From Leucocoprinus leucothites (Eukaryota; Basidiomycota; Agaricomycetes; Agaricales; Agaricaceae): a stretch of DNA of 64,000 bases. Within the stretch, counting starts at the first letter, position 1. Every line of letters starts with the position of its first letter. The translations under genes were made by a program, and so were the position numbers. The stretch spans positions 310,001-374,000 of the forward strand of contig JAACJO010000004.1 in NCBI GenBank assembly GCA_013368445.1, in the 5' to 3' direction. Under the pieces are notes generated by a model. The model was given only the letters and a program-made list of their open reading frames with translations. It had not been told where the DNA came from and did not search any database. Below, piece after piece: positions 47,301 to 58,517 of this stretch.

Positions 47301-47634
47301 TCCTTCAGAGACCAGAGCGCGAGGCATTACCAAAGGAAACGTGGATAGAGTTAGAGAAGATATGGCCTATAGCAGAGCGATGCTGGGGCTATGATTCTCA
47401 GCTCCGCCCTACGTCCGATGAACTCTTGAACTGCTTAGCATTTCTTAACTCGTCAGACGATCGTTTACCAAACCCTGAAGTTCTCGAGGGGAAAGAGATT
47501 GATATAACCATTGATTATGATTGCATCTACAGAATCCTCCACCAGGTAAGTAAATGTGTCTATCTGCAAAGTCGCGACTCACTATTGCAATCTAGATACA
47601 AGAGTCTGCGAGCGACTCCCGAGAGAAGATATGA
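44368..47634 (+). CDS. Locus H: NACHT NTPase fused to a TKL kinase module
   Basis: Nine exons give 946 residues: 44368-44638, 44695-44757, 44807-46257, 46317-46571, 46619-46798, 46858-46926, 46980-47171, 47225-47545, 47596-47634. A variable Ser/Pro-rich N-terminus (with a small repeat RTDISNQTDVVNQTDI) leads into a helical linker (IQTHACDFLAIQTAKSSID) and a NACHT domain with Walker A GPAGIGKS, Walker B LLICIDGLDEC and WLISSRSD. After the NACHT winged-helix region come the helical segment (LRGLDAHAMADFLSK, to 595) and one kinase (596-934). The kinase keeps a Lys (VCLKAS), HGDLKA-KN, DFG and RAPE, but the glycine loop is degenerate (YESGLANIYRG). It is the closest relative of locus E. NLR-like switching coupled to a kinase output is inferred. 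Confidence 0.83.
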
Positions 47635-47776
47635 ATAACCAACAAATATCTGAATAGCCACAAGGACGACGATTGCAGATCTGGAGAATGTCCGGCGTGG
47701 TGTTCGATACAGTGTTCAGTACTATCTTCCTTGCAGCCTAAGTCTCTGCAGCGGTAATGGTTACTATAGGCCTGTT

Positions 47777-47860
47777 ATTTCTCTTTTTCTTTTTTTTTTT
47801 CTTTTTTTCTCTCTCTTTCTCTCTCTTTTCTCTCTTTTTTTTTTTTTTTTTTTTTTTTTT
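47777..47860. repeat. Polypyrimidine low-complexity tract
   Basis: About 84 bases are almost all T and C on the plus strand, ending in a run of T. Confidence 0.85.
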
Positions 47861-49551
47861 GGTGGAGCGTTGTGATCCCGGGCAGCTGACAACCCGCTTG
47901 CAAGGTAGACCGGCTTTCCTCGTAGGTCAGCCCCCGTTCTCCGCTATTTGTGTCTTAGGCCTGTTATTTCAACGCAGGGAAACAGTCGACGGACGGAAAC
48001 CAGTGATATATGGGCCTTTGGGCATACTTTTAGGTTCAGCAGAGTTTCTCTTGATCTGGGAGTGGTTGGTGGGGGTCTTGGTGCCGAGACGAGACTTGTT
48101 TTTTGTTCATCCATGTAGGGTGTACTCTAAACGTAATACGCAAAATACACAAAAAAAATGGTGCTTGAACGTAGTCCACCCGAGGCAGGCTACATCTAAA
48201 GAGCCCCCTCATCAATATTGCAAACCGTTCCCTGTCATGTCAAAGTTGAAGTCAGGGAACTCGAGACGAGTCTTTCTTTGAGACCTCCACGGGAGGCGGA
48301 TGGAGTTGAGATGAATGAGTTTCGCCTGGAGGACGGTAATGTCAGAACCCCGACTCCGATGTATCGGGCAGGACTATCCCAGGGATAAGGAAGCGTCCTG
48401 ACCACGTTCTTTGAGCTGATGGTTAAGTAAGAGGGAGTTTAGAGATGTAGTGCTACGATACAGGGTGGGAGTGAGGTGCCGGGCGCCCTGCTTCATCAAC
48501 TGAAGGGTGCTAATAAAATTCCAGTCATCGCTCGAGCCAACGGAAGGGAGAGCGTCTTGAACGAACAACGGAGCTTGACCGCTCATAGGCTTGCGGGCGG
48601 TCTCGGCAGCTGTGTGCGCTATTGGTGGTGGTGTGTTGATAAGGGTCAACAAGTCGAGCGCCAGGAACGGGTAGCATTCCTTTTTAAGTCATATCGAGTT
48701 GGAATCTTGTGCATCGACGCGGCGAGACAAAGGATAGACACTCAAACATATATAGCAAGGTCTACGGAGCGAGAAAGCTTCTGAGGGATGTGGATGATAG
48801 ATTTGCCGTTGCGAATCTTCGGGGGTATCAGTAACTGATAAATAAAGCAGGAAAGAGGAAGACATACCATGGCGAGCAGTAGCGATGTCAAGATCCACGA
48901 GCACCGAGGGAACAGCTCATGGAGCCAAGAGCATCTTGCGCAATGACACATCCAGCGTACGTCGCGTTTGTCTTCATCTTCCTGCGAGAGCACAAGCAGC
49001 CCACCGACTGAGTAGTCTATGACCCACGCAGTCCGCCATGGTTGCTTGTATAGCCCACTTTCTGCTGTCTATCGGATGTCCCTTTGAACATCAAGGTCGC
49101 CTCCGTGGTACTCCCGATGTAACCGGACACGGAGGAACCACCCGGTTTTCTGACAATTCCTCTGCTGCAGAAAGTAGCACCCGAGCTTTGAGGAAGGTGG
49201 ATAGAATGAAAGCTGAGGGGAACGCTATAAAAGCGATGGGCAGTCAGTAAGAGCCGATTGGAAATAGAATCACTTACTTGCCAGGTCGACATTACTGATT
49301 TTGTTCGTGATCTGATGTGTTTAGGAGAGCGAGATTGCTAGTCAGGTAGGGATGAGAGTCGTCATTGGGTGTGTAGGCACGGTTGCGCAAGATGATTTTA
49401 GGTGTAGGATAGTGAGGAGACGGGAACAACGTTTAAGATGGGCGATTGGTACAGGAATCTGCTTCCAGTTGGGGTCATTATAAGAAGGATAATCCGTCCG
49501 GAAAGAACCCGCTTCCAATCTGTTATGTCCAACAATGCAAAGAACCGGTCA
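47861..49551. other. Unresolved region, possible small minus-strand gene
   Basis: Splice-like signals on the minus strand around 49292-48950 (ATG TCG ACC TGG CAA followed by GTAAGT; later exon-like pieces such as HPIDSRKWAIQATMADC) hint at a small gene, but I could not join the pieces in one frame or recognise a family. Nothing else is supported. Confidence 0.3.
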
Positions 49552-50323
49552 TCAAAACCAGTCCTTGCTCGAACGGTTCCGCTTGACATCACTTCGATAC
49601 TTCTTGTCCGATTTTCGCCTCTCCTTCTCGGCAGCTTGAAACTTCTCTACTTTCTTCTTCTGCTCTGCCGATGGCTCATTCTTGATAGGTGCCAAGGACG
49701 CAGATAAAATAGTCGCGTGGAGCTGCATCAAACGTTCATGTGAGTTATAGTACATGCCAAGAAAAGAATTGAAAATAGGAAGAACGAACCTTTGCCAAGC
49801 CATCCTCGACATTCTGGGCCTGCGAACGCGTCGACATTGATGATACCTGAATGCAGTGCGACGAAGAGACATAATAGGGCTATAATTGGTCTCGTTAGAG
49901 ATCAAGATGGTGGCAGCTCGGAGAAAGGCGATAAGCTCACAGATTTTAGAAGTTCTGACCGAGCCCAGGCCGGAATCCAAGTACTGTTGAGCTGGCACTT
50001 GATCACAGCTTTCGTATTGAGTTTGTTCACATTCTGTGAATCGAACCGAACACGTCAGGCCTGGTGTATGTAAGAGTAGAGGACCGTTGCCTGACTTGGC
50101 CACCTGGTCCCGAGCTTCTTGCAAATTGCAGTTCAACATGACTCCGAGGGATAGCTACACCTTTGAACTTGGTCGCCCAAGTCCGAGCTTTACTCATGTC
50201 TTCTGGATTCTCGAGTACTTTCAGGTCTGGAGGTGCTGGTAGGACGTTGTTGCCATGAATTGCACGAAAGAAGTGAGAGCTATTGGAGACGACTTGTCTG
50301 CGGGAGAGAGCGCGTATTATCAT
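49552..50323 (-). CDS. Mitochondrial ICT1/Pth4-type peptidyl-tRNA hydrolase (RF-1 domain)
   Basis: Four exons, phase-0 joins, 193 residues: 50323-50096, 50033-49941, 49879-49790, 49722-49552. The core RF-1 domain (about 55-170) carries the catalytic GGQ in SSGPGGQNVNK (74-76), which hydrolyses the peptidyl-tRNA ester, followed by KAVIKCQL and a basic C-terminal tail rich in Lys and Arg (KKVEKF... RSDVKRNR) that contacts the ribosomal mRNA channel in ICT1-like proteins. The lack of a codon-recognition domain separates it from true release factors. The N-terminus, with Arg and Ser and few acids, looks like a mitochondrial presequence. It rescues stalled mitochondrial ribosomes in the known family. 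It is divergent from the Ecm11-domain gene, 203 bases apart. Confidence 0.88.
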
Positions 50324-50526
50324 TCCACCTGTCGCATTCAGTCAGTATAGAGGAATTTCAGCAAACTATTTCAGAAACAAACCTTTGGACTTGAAAGCGA
50401 AACCACCAAAGGCTGATTCGACGCTCGGAATTGAGGCTTATAACAAATACATGTAAATAAATCCCATCAAAATCATCAATTTGTCCAAAATCACAAGCTC
50501 AAATCGCAACCCCGACCACAATCACC
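50324..50526. promoter_or_regulatory. Divergent promoter, ICT1-like and Ecm11-like genes
   Basis: The 203 bases lie between the two start codons. No specific motif was identified beyond AT-rich sequence near 50450-50480. Confidence 0.4.
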
Positions 50527-52056
50527 ATGAGTGCCCGTATGCCATTCATGCCTCTCAGCGGCCAGCCAAAAGCCTCGTCTACTCCTGGAAATTCGCCTGC
50601 TTTCGCTCCTAATCAGGGCAATCCTTTGCATCGTTCTTCCGCACAGCTCACGAACCCAAACCCGGACACCGCTCCCAGGATCGAGACCGATACTCTGCCC
50701 CCCGCAGGACCCATAGGTCCTCCAAAAGCTCACAGAACTTACTCTCATAGCGGTAACTCAGCACCCAAGAATCTCTTTCAGCTTGCTGGTGCAAACCTTA
50801 GTCGCCCTCAGACTACCGCTCCTAGCCACAACCCTCTTTCAGGGCCTAGGCAGACGAACAAGTCTCTTGGAATGAACGATGATAATAACGCTCACATTGA
50901 CAAAATTATATCTCCTGCACCTGTCCGAGTTTCAAGCGAACAGTTACCGATTCTGACATCTCAAGGCCTCATGTTCAAGGCTCCTGCTTTGCCTTCTCAC
51001 ATCAACAACTTCTTGCGGGACACGTCTCCAGACGAGTCTATGAGCGACTCGGGCTTTTCTAATGCGCATATACTCAGCGGTATGCACCCGCAGCACCAGG
51101 ATGGTGGGACTCCCGTTCGCCAGCAGCCCACCCCAGATTCGTCTGGGGTGTCAAACGAATTGATGCAAGCAGATCACTCCAGTTTATTCAGGACTTCTAC
51201 CCCTCATAAGCACAGGAACGGACAAACACAGGAAAATATACATGGGTTCGAACCCAGCATGGTCGGCCCACAGAGGGTGTTTCCCCAGACCTATGGTCCA
51301 GACGACGCATATAGTCAAATCTATGCACAACAACAACAGGTTTCGACGAACAGAAAGCATACTCGGGACCGCTATGCTACTGACGGGGACCCAGCTCAAC
51401 CTGCGAAGCGTCAACGGAACTCAGTACTACTCCCCACTCTGCTTTTGTGATGAGTCTTGCTGATAGATCAAAGACTTCTGGACGCTCTATGTACACTTCG
51501 GCTTCGAACTCCGGTGACTCTCTCGAGCAATTTCCACGTCCGGTGTCGGCTACGCCTCAAAGCAATACATGGCAAGATCTCTTTGGCTTCGATGGCGACA
51601 AAATGCTTCGAGATCAGGCAGAGCACTTTCACAATCGAGTCAGTATCTGGCAAGGCGCGACCGAGGAAGAGTGGATTGCAGGTGGTGAAGGTATTTCGCC
51701 ATAGTGAACTCAATGCATATGATATTGACCGGTGCACACACGCATCAGAACTTGTTCATCGACTGCAAAACATCCTACAGAAGGTTCTTCCATTCCTATG
51801 AGTATTTCGTTCACTAATGGACTGCGCTATCCATTGCGAAGACACAAGATTTTATGAAGTATGTACAACTCTATCCAATCTATTATGGTCGCTAACTCTT
51901 GTTCCTAGGCGGAAGCAAGCACTCTTCACGGACCTTGAAGGAAAAGTTATAAAACATCAAGACTTGCTTGAAGATCGCCGAAAAGCGTTGAACACCGCGA
52001 GGGACAGTCTCCTCAATGATAGCCAGAGCGTTATCGGAGGGCAAGACCCTAAGTAG
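50527..52056 (+). CDS. ECM11: Ecm11-domain protein (meiotic synaptonemal complex type)
   Basis: Five exons give 437 residues: 50527-51423, 51474-51690, 51749-51783, 51842-51858, 51909-52056; the joins were set by frame and branch-point-like sequence. The first 300 residues are low-complexity, rich in Pro, Ser, Asn and Gln, with a basic patch (KRQRNS). The last 110 carry an Ecm11-type domain: the TEEEWIAGGEELVHRL block, then a coiled coil (DFMKRKQALFTDLEGKV, HQDLLEDRRKALNTARDSL) ending VIGG. In yeast, Ecm11 with Gmc2 builds the central element of the synaptonemal complex; the agaric protein may act at meiosis. The domain match is from memory of the family pattern, so identification is moderate. 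The very short fourth exon (17 bases) is unusual. Confidence 0.62.
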
Positions 52057-52807
52057 GATTCATTTATGAGTGACATCATCGCCGTGCTTGTGCTCTACTC
52101 CTGTTGCTCCCGTCGATGCTCTTTAAACTCGCTAGTTCTTTCATTATAGTTCTTTGACGTGTCCCTCGATTGATGCTCGTTCTTTTTGGATGCTCCACCA
52201 TGTAGAACTGGCTTGTATTTTCCTTTCCACGGTGACAGAACTTCTGCCCATGATGTAGATACGGTGATTCTCACTTGTAATTTGCAATAAGTAGTAGACT
52301 ACTCAAGTCGCCGATCATTGATTCGATTTGAGAACCCAAGAACACAGTACAACTTCTTAGCCATTCCCACCTTGTTATCAGTCGTCTTCTCGGGTCCTGA
52401 AATCACGCAAAAGCTCAAGAGACATGATTATGCTTTGAAAATCGCGTTGATTGTCTGTACGAATGGACTGGGACACCGAAAACTTGTATGATATGTGGAA
52501 AATGAGAGCGAGAAGATTCATCGAGAAAGCTAAAGAAATACATCTGACAAGGGAAGAGTGGAACACGACGCTAAAAATAGAAACACGATATGGAGGGCCT
52601 GTAATGAAAGGGGGTGGCGACAGAGAGGAGAATGCGGAAAGCTCAAAGAGGAAGCGACCAATGGTCACGAAGGCTAACAGAGGCGAAAGGAGAACAAAAA
52701 GAAATGGGGATACTTATGCTATGCTATGTCGAGAGAGTCGAGAGTAAAACGAAATGAAACTGGAGAATGCATGAATGGGGGTGATGTGATAGTGTTGTAG
52801 TTGCGAT
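52057..52807. other. Intergenic between convergent genes
   Basis: This holds the 3' flanks of the Ecm11-like gene and the small acidic-protein gene. The open frames seen on both strands around 52380-52750 have no domain pattern. Confidence 0.4.
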
Positions 52808-53648
52808 TTAGTGGAAGAGTTCGCCTTCTTTGACTCGTATTTCGACAACTTCGACCTCATAGTCGATGTTGGAGGAGTTGGAGGAGAGGAAACCACGTGC
52901 GTTTGGAGGAGAGGTTGAGGCGACGTCTGAGGATTTGATCGAGAGATGGCGTCAAATAAGTGAAAGCGAGTATTTCAAAACAGGGAGTAAACGATGAGAG
53001 AAACAGAGAGGCAGGCTATCAGAAATCATTGATGGATATGAGAGACAAGGAACGTACATCTATCCTTAGCATACGGCGGGATGAAGAGATCCTGAAATAA
53101 TCAAAAGCATTCGAATTCAGACGTGAAATTATCCAGTAACAGTAGACGAAACGTACTTGATTCCAGACGAAACCTTGACTACGATGGATAGTCAAGATAG
53201 GCCTCAGTGTATAAGTCGGTTGGCGCTCCTTCTTCCTATGCCTACGTCCCCGGGTCGGCTCGGGCTCAGGATCTACCGCGCGCTGTTTACCCTTGACGTC
53301 CTTCTGCGTCTCTTTCTCATTCACAGCAGCTGTACCATCTGGGGCTTTGGCAGAGTCCTCTCCCATATCCATGTTAATATCGTCGTCGCGATGACCAGTA
53401 ATCTTTCGGTCCCTATTCCCGTTCTCGCTCTCCTCGGAATCGCTAGAATGTTCCAGACGACGATTCTGCTGCGAGTTATTATGATTATAATCCTCGTCAT
53501 CTTCAGAACAAGAGTCGTCCTCTGAGCAGCTAGAGCTGTAATCGTCGTCATAAGGAATCTCTTCATAGCACGCCCAAGTGGGTGGAGAAGCCGCCCGGCC
53601 GATGGTGCGGCGTCGGAAATAGTAAGGGTTGGTCGCTGCGGTGCTCAT
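52808..53648 (-). CDS. Uncharacterised small protein with an acidic central region
   Basis: Three exons give 214 residues: 53648-53157, 53091-53058, 52926-52808. Residues 1-30 are basic, about 35-110 are highly acidic and Ser-rich (SEDDSCSEDDEDY, SDSEESENG), then a basic patch (GRRHRKKER), and a compact C-terminus (YTLRPILTIHRSQGFVWNQ, DLFIPPYAKDRY, IDYEVEVVEIRVKEGELFH) that looks like a small beta-rich fold. The reading frame and splice sites are convincing, and acid and base tracts suggest a nuclear or nucleic-acid-associated protein, but I do not recognise the family. Confidence 0.65.
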
Positions 53649-54640
53649 GAGAAATAATTCGCTAAGGGAAGCTTGAAGGCGGAGTAGGCAAGAATTTTAC
53701 GAGAATGGAAGCTACTTGAGGTGAAGGATGGAAGTAGACAATGAGGAAGAGGCGAGGTGGTGTGGTGTTTGGTCTGTGCGTTATGGGCGTGATGTCTGTC
53801 CGTTTTTGGAAGGTCATGCTGTTTTGGGGAGGTTCGGGAAGGGCTTGGGCAAGCATGACTCGGCTCCATTTGGTGGCGCGTTTATGTGCTGTCAGCGAAA
53901 AAGGCTTGGGTTATCAGAGATAACGATGGTTGGCGATGCTTCGTGTTTGTGAATTGAGATTGGGAAGTATAGCGAAGCTTAAATTGAATTTGACGCGACA
54001 ATGAAGGCAGTCACAGGACCATCGGGCTTAGTGATCCAGGTCCTAGACACCTAGAAGCGGGTGTATGGACTTAAGAGGTTCGGATCCGGAGAGAGGTAGA
54101 CGCTAGGGTGACACTGATATTAAGGAGCCCTGTAAGGTTGGAACCCAGCGGGTGATTTAACGCGAGGTAAGGATCATTTAGGGCCAATTTATCTTATCTT
54201 ATCTATAATAGCCTTGCGCACCTATAGGGAGATAAGCAGAGCCACTCATGTTGAGCATTTGGCTGCAGCACCCTACTATCAAAAGTATGAAAGTTGGACT
54301 TTGATCGTAGAGTATCGCTGACTTGGTCCTGCTTTTGTTCAAGGGTTCCAGAAGGGCCTCGGAATTAGTACTAAGAGATAATTTCCGTTTTTACCGGATA
54401 CCAACGGATGGCCAGAATCGAATATGTACAATCTTTTCTTTAAGCGAGCACCCATAAATCCATTGGTACTAAACTGATTTAAACCGCCAAGTACTCAGGA
54501 TCAGGCCCAGGCCCCGAGCTTAGTATAGCGAGGATTCCATCTTATCATATCTGAAGTAGGTTATCTTGCTATAGCCTTATCTAATCTCTCTCCAATTACA
54601 TCAGCTGTTTTTCTCGATCAGCGTCATATCTCAGTCAACG
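53649..54640. other. Intergenic, divergent upstream regions
   Basis: This lies between the acidic-protein gene (minus) and THG1 (plus). A TTATC repeat is seen at about 54191-54206. No gene is supported. Confidence 0.4.
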
Positions 54641-56224
54641 ATGGCCAACAGCAAGTATGCGTATGTTCGCAATTTCGAACTACCCGATCCCCTCCTCCCA
54701 GGTACATTCTTAGTCTTTAGACTAGATGGGCACTCCTTCCACAGGTAAGTCTAGAGCAACGACACACGGCCACCAACAAAAACTGTTCCTAGGTTTTCTG
54801 ATGCCCACGAGTTTGCCAAACCAAACGATGTACGAGCATTACAATTGATGGATCATGCTGCTCGAGACACTATGGAACTCTACCCAGACATTGTTCTGGC
54901 TTTCGGAGAGTCAGACGAATACAGGCACGCCTTGTACTCGCTCAACAGGGCTCCCCATTGATTCCAGACTGTTTGTTTCCAGTTTCCTCCTTAAGAAATC
55001 AACTTCCATCTACAACCGTCGACAGTCCAAGATTGTGTCGACTCTGACGTCACAATTCACCTCATCATATGTCTTCTATTGGCCGCGATATTTCCCCAAC
55101 ACACCACTTCAATACCCTCCTTCCTTTGACGGTCGGATTGTCCTATACCCCACGGAGAAAGTTGTCACGGATTACTTTGCCTGGAGACAAGCCGACAGTA
55201 CGTATTTCCCCCCTTCGCACTTAGGCTCACACCGGTGAATAAATTGCCTCCAGCTCATATAAATAATCTCTATAATACCACCTTTTGGGCCCTGGTTCAA
55301 CAAGGTGGACAAACGCCGGCCGAAGCCCACGCCACTCTCCGCGTGCGTAAGCTCTTCCCCTTATCTTCTATTGAATCGCCCTTGCTGTTCCCTCCCCTTC
55401 TTTCCAAATGATACTCCCTCTCACGTACAGACTATGTTATTTTTAGGGCACTTTTTCTAAAGATAAGAACGAGATTCTCTTCTCCCGCTTCAACATTAAC
55501 TACAATACCATTGATTCCCGTTTCCGCAAAGGTAGCATTCTAGTGAGAGAAGAAGTCGATGATGATGTATTGCCTTTGGATGTAAAAATACAAGCATCAG
55601 GTGAACATGTTCCTCAGCATTCTGGATCACCATCGCGAGTAAGTACCATCTCTCCTCCACTATCTCTTTCTGAGATGGTACTAACGCAACACGTTTTACT
55701 CTTCCATTATGATCATCTTCCTATGAACGCTGGATCATATCTCGTCGTTCTAAAACTGAACGGTAATAAAGGCTAAGTCACCCCGTTCGGGAGCGATCGA
55801 TGCTCCAGGAACTTCGGTTCCTGCTCCGGTCCTGGTCAGCAGTGACCCGAGCAATATGACTAAAGAGACTATCGACTTCGTCGACCATGACCTCGTGCCT
55901 AAGAGCCTCGTTTCCCATGAGCCATATTCGGCTTCGGTTGTTTCATCCGGACACCAATCAAATGACCAACCGATTTCTACATCAAATCCCGACAACAGCG
56001 AATCCAACGAATCCTCCATACCCGTCCCAACTTCCGAGGTTCATAATCAAGAACCGACCCAAACCATTACCCGCTCCACTACCACTCAACCAACACAGAA
56101 AGGCAAGTCAAAGTCAAAGGCGAAGTCGAAGTCGAAGTCGAAAGTAACGAGAATAGTTCTCCTCCATTGCGACATTATTCACGAGGAGTTCTGGAGTAAT
56201 CGGCCCGAGCTATTATCAGACTGA
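54641..56224 (+). CDS. THG1: tRNA-His guanylyltransferase
   Basis: Six exons give 392 residues: 54641-54744, 54793-54924, 54983-55197, 55254-55342, 55447-55638, 55778-56224. The enzyme adds the essential G(-1) to the 5' end of tRNA-His by 3'-5' polymerisation. Clear signatures: [13 protein letters not shown] at the start, [12 protein letters not shown] with a metal-binding Asp, GESDEYSF with the second acidic pair, [21 protein letters not shown], and [19 protein letters not shown], plus the C-terminal [12 protein letters not shown]. Between the catalytic core and that C-terminus lies an insertion of about 110 Ser/Pro-rich residues with a [11 protein letters not shown] run, longer than in most family members. 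Intron 2 has a GC donor (AG then GCACGC), forced by the conserved SDEYSF join. The intron before the last exon is long (139 bases), and its exact acceptor is less sure. Confidence 0.9.
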
Positions 56225-58517
56225 GCTTGTACCTCTTAGGCTTATGATAAACTTTGTACTGTCGAGCCGATTAGCGGCTTAACAAGATAAACATGACGAT
56301 GACAATTAACAAGTAGAGTCAGAAGCGTGTAGGCTAGATGTGGAAGGAGATCGCAAGCAAGCGGTTAGTCCGGTGCGAGCTCCTTCCGATTGGGAGATGT
56401 TGGTCACGATTTACTGCATTTGATAATATCTGCTACTTCTTGTTGTGCGTTTGTATTCAATAAAGGGGCTTAGGGGGACAAAGATGTATGCCAGTCAGGA
56501 ACGTCGCGTTACAGAATGGACACACTTATTCAAAAAGTGCTGGAATTGAATCCTGTTTAGAGAGACATGTAAATTTGAACGTGGTATCGGAGATAGCTCA
56601 AGTGTATTTGGAAAACCATTCACGGGTAGTCGCAAGTACCCGCGACGAAAGTAGTAACACGCCTAAGGAGCCGAGTGGGAGACTTAAATTAGTGACGATA
56701 ACCACGAAATAGCACATCGAGTGTATCAAGCATACCATGCGTGTCTAAACGGGATTTAGTAAGAGCAGTTAATCGTTCTTGCGTTCATCATTAGATCCCT
56801 CGCACTGCATACCCCTATGCGATAGATAAATTTGCCGCTCGTGATGTATGGACGCGGCGCAATACAATTGAATGCTATTTTTATCCTATACCAAATTGGG
56901 GCTTCCCTGGCGTTGCTACAAGGGGAGAGATATAAGAGATATGCCGGAACATAGGTAAAGCAAACCAAAACCAAGGATCTGTAGACTGGGTGACGCTAGT
57001 CAACGCATCATCTTGGAAGAAAGGCCCGAAGATGCGTAATCGTGGCTCTTTAGATACTCTGAGCCCATGCGCTTTGGCTCGGAACCGCGGCTCGAGAGAC
57101 AAGCGATGGTTATCAGGCGCCAATCATTGCCAGTTAAGAAATAAGCTTTCTCGTTGCTGTTACGTACCTGCTGTATTCCTGATGGAGAGAAGTACTTCCG
57201 AAAGCTGCTACAGCAATCGATTGCGCAGAACATGCAGAATCCTTGGGCACAGTTGGACTACCTTGATTACGAGGCTACCCAGAGCACGAAAAGCGGCCGT
57301 TAAAGTGTCCGCATGAGAGCGTGGCACAATTGTTGTTCGGCATGAGCTAATGGGTCCATGAGCCGGACTATGAAGTGATGTTCGGTGGGTAAGAGACATA
57401 AGACGAATAATATGTGTGGTATTAGTGGTTGTACCCGGTGTCGTCACTGAGCAAACTTCAGGGCATTCCGAATGGGCTCGTATTTACTGCTCTTTCATTA
57501 CCTCCACTGGCAGCTGATAGTCATAAAAAAACCACTCCTACTTACAGAGGAGAGGAGAGCCTTGTGACGAGGTCATGCTGCAGTGCAAGTACGTATGATG
57601 TGAGTTGCGGTGTGCGCGGAGTGCATATGACCTTAGGTCACTAAGCCCTTTTCGTGCCTCTGTAGACCGGTCTTATGATGGGTGTTTCACTCTCCACTAA
57701 GGTCGTGTCGTACTTAGACCAGTACCACTTCTCAATTATCTCGTGTGGACACAAGGCTTCGGAACCCCAGGAAACGGCGCTCCTTCCAGACTAAGCTTAA
57801 CCTCCTTCAACCTGAATTCTTGCTGAACCGCCTAAAGACTCCAAGTTTGATATTGATGACAATTTGGCTCCTGTGTCACTTCGCATACCACTTGCAACTC
57901 GCACCGTGTATCCGATGGACTGGCAAGGCAATCGCAGAGTTCAGCTCGCGATTTATTTTGCCTCCGAACGTCTCATCCTGCCCTACGCTGAATATTCTTT
58001 GCTAAAACCAAGGTAATAGAAACCCCAAGAGGACACCATAGTTGAACCTGCTTTCACATGGTCCTTCAGAGAACAGAGAGCGGCATGTTCAGCCGACGTA
58101 ACGATACACAAGCGGCGACTCAAAGCTGTTGTTCCGACCCGGGGTCAGGTGTATTTTTCCAACAAGGTCACCACTTTTGCTTCGGAGAAGCTGTTTCTAA
58201 ATTGGCTCACTGTGATAGGTTACCTAATTAGAATAGCGCCTTCATTGGCACTTGACCAGCTGCCATGAGAGATTCTAGTATAGAGCGAATGATGGTAGAC
58301 TGAAGATATTCCGAAGTATGCGAACTGTGAACCTCATCCAGGGTGTTCAAACAACCAATAAAAATTAACATCAGAAATCCGGTGGAAGTGACTAGGGAGC
58401 GGAAATGTTGATGATAATGTCAGTATAGAGCCCGGCGTGAAGGTAGACAGAGCTCCATTCCTTGTTACTGTATCAATCAATATTGGAATCAAAACGGCTG
58501 CCCCAATGTACTAACTT
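56225..58517. other. Intergenic region, no gene recognised
   Basis: Over 2.2 kb no convincing frame was found. Short open frames (for example minus 57447-57208 and plus 57745-58005) have no domain-like pattern and no matching splice sites. It may contain decayed genes. Confidence 0.4.

Noticed and set aside
57208..58005. Short frames that might be a gene between THG1 and UBP8
   Set aside because: They have no domain pattern, inconsistent frames and no convincing splice sites.
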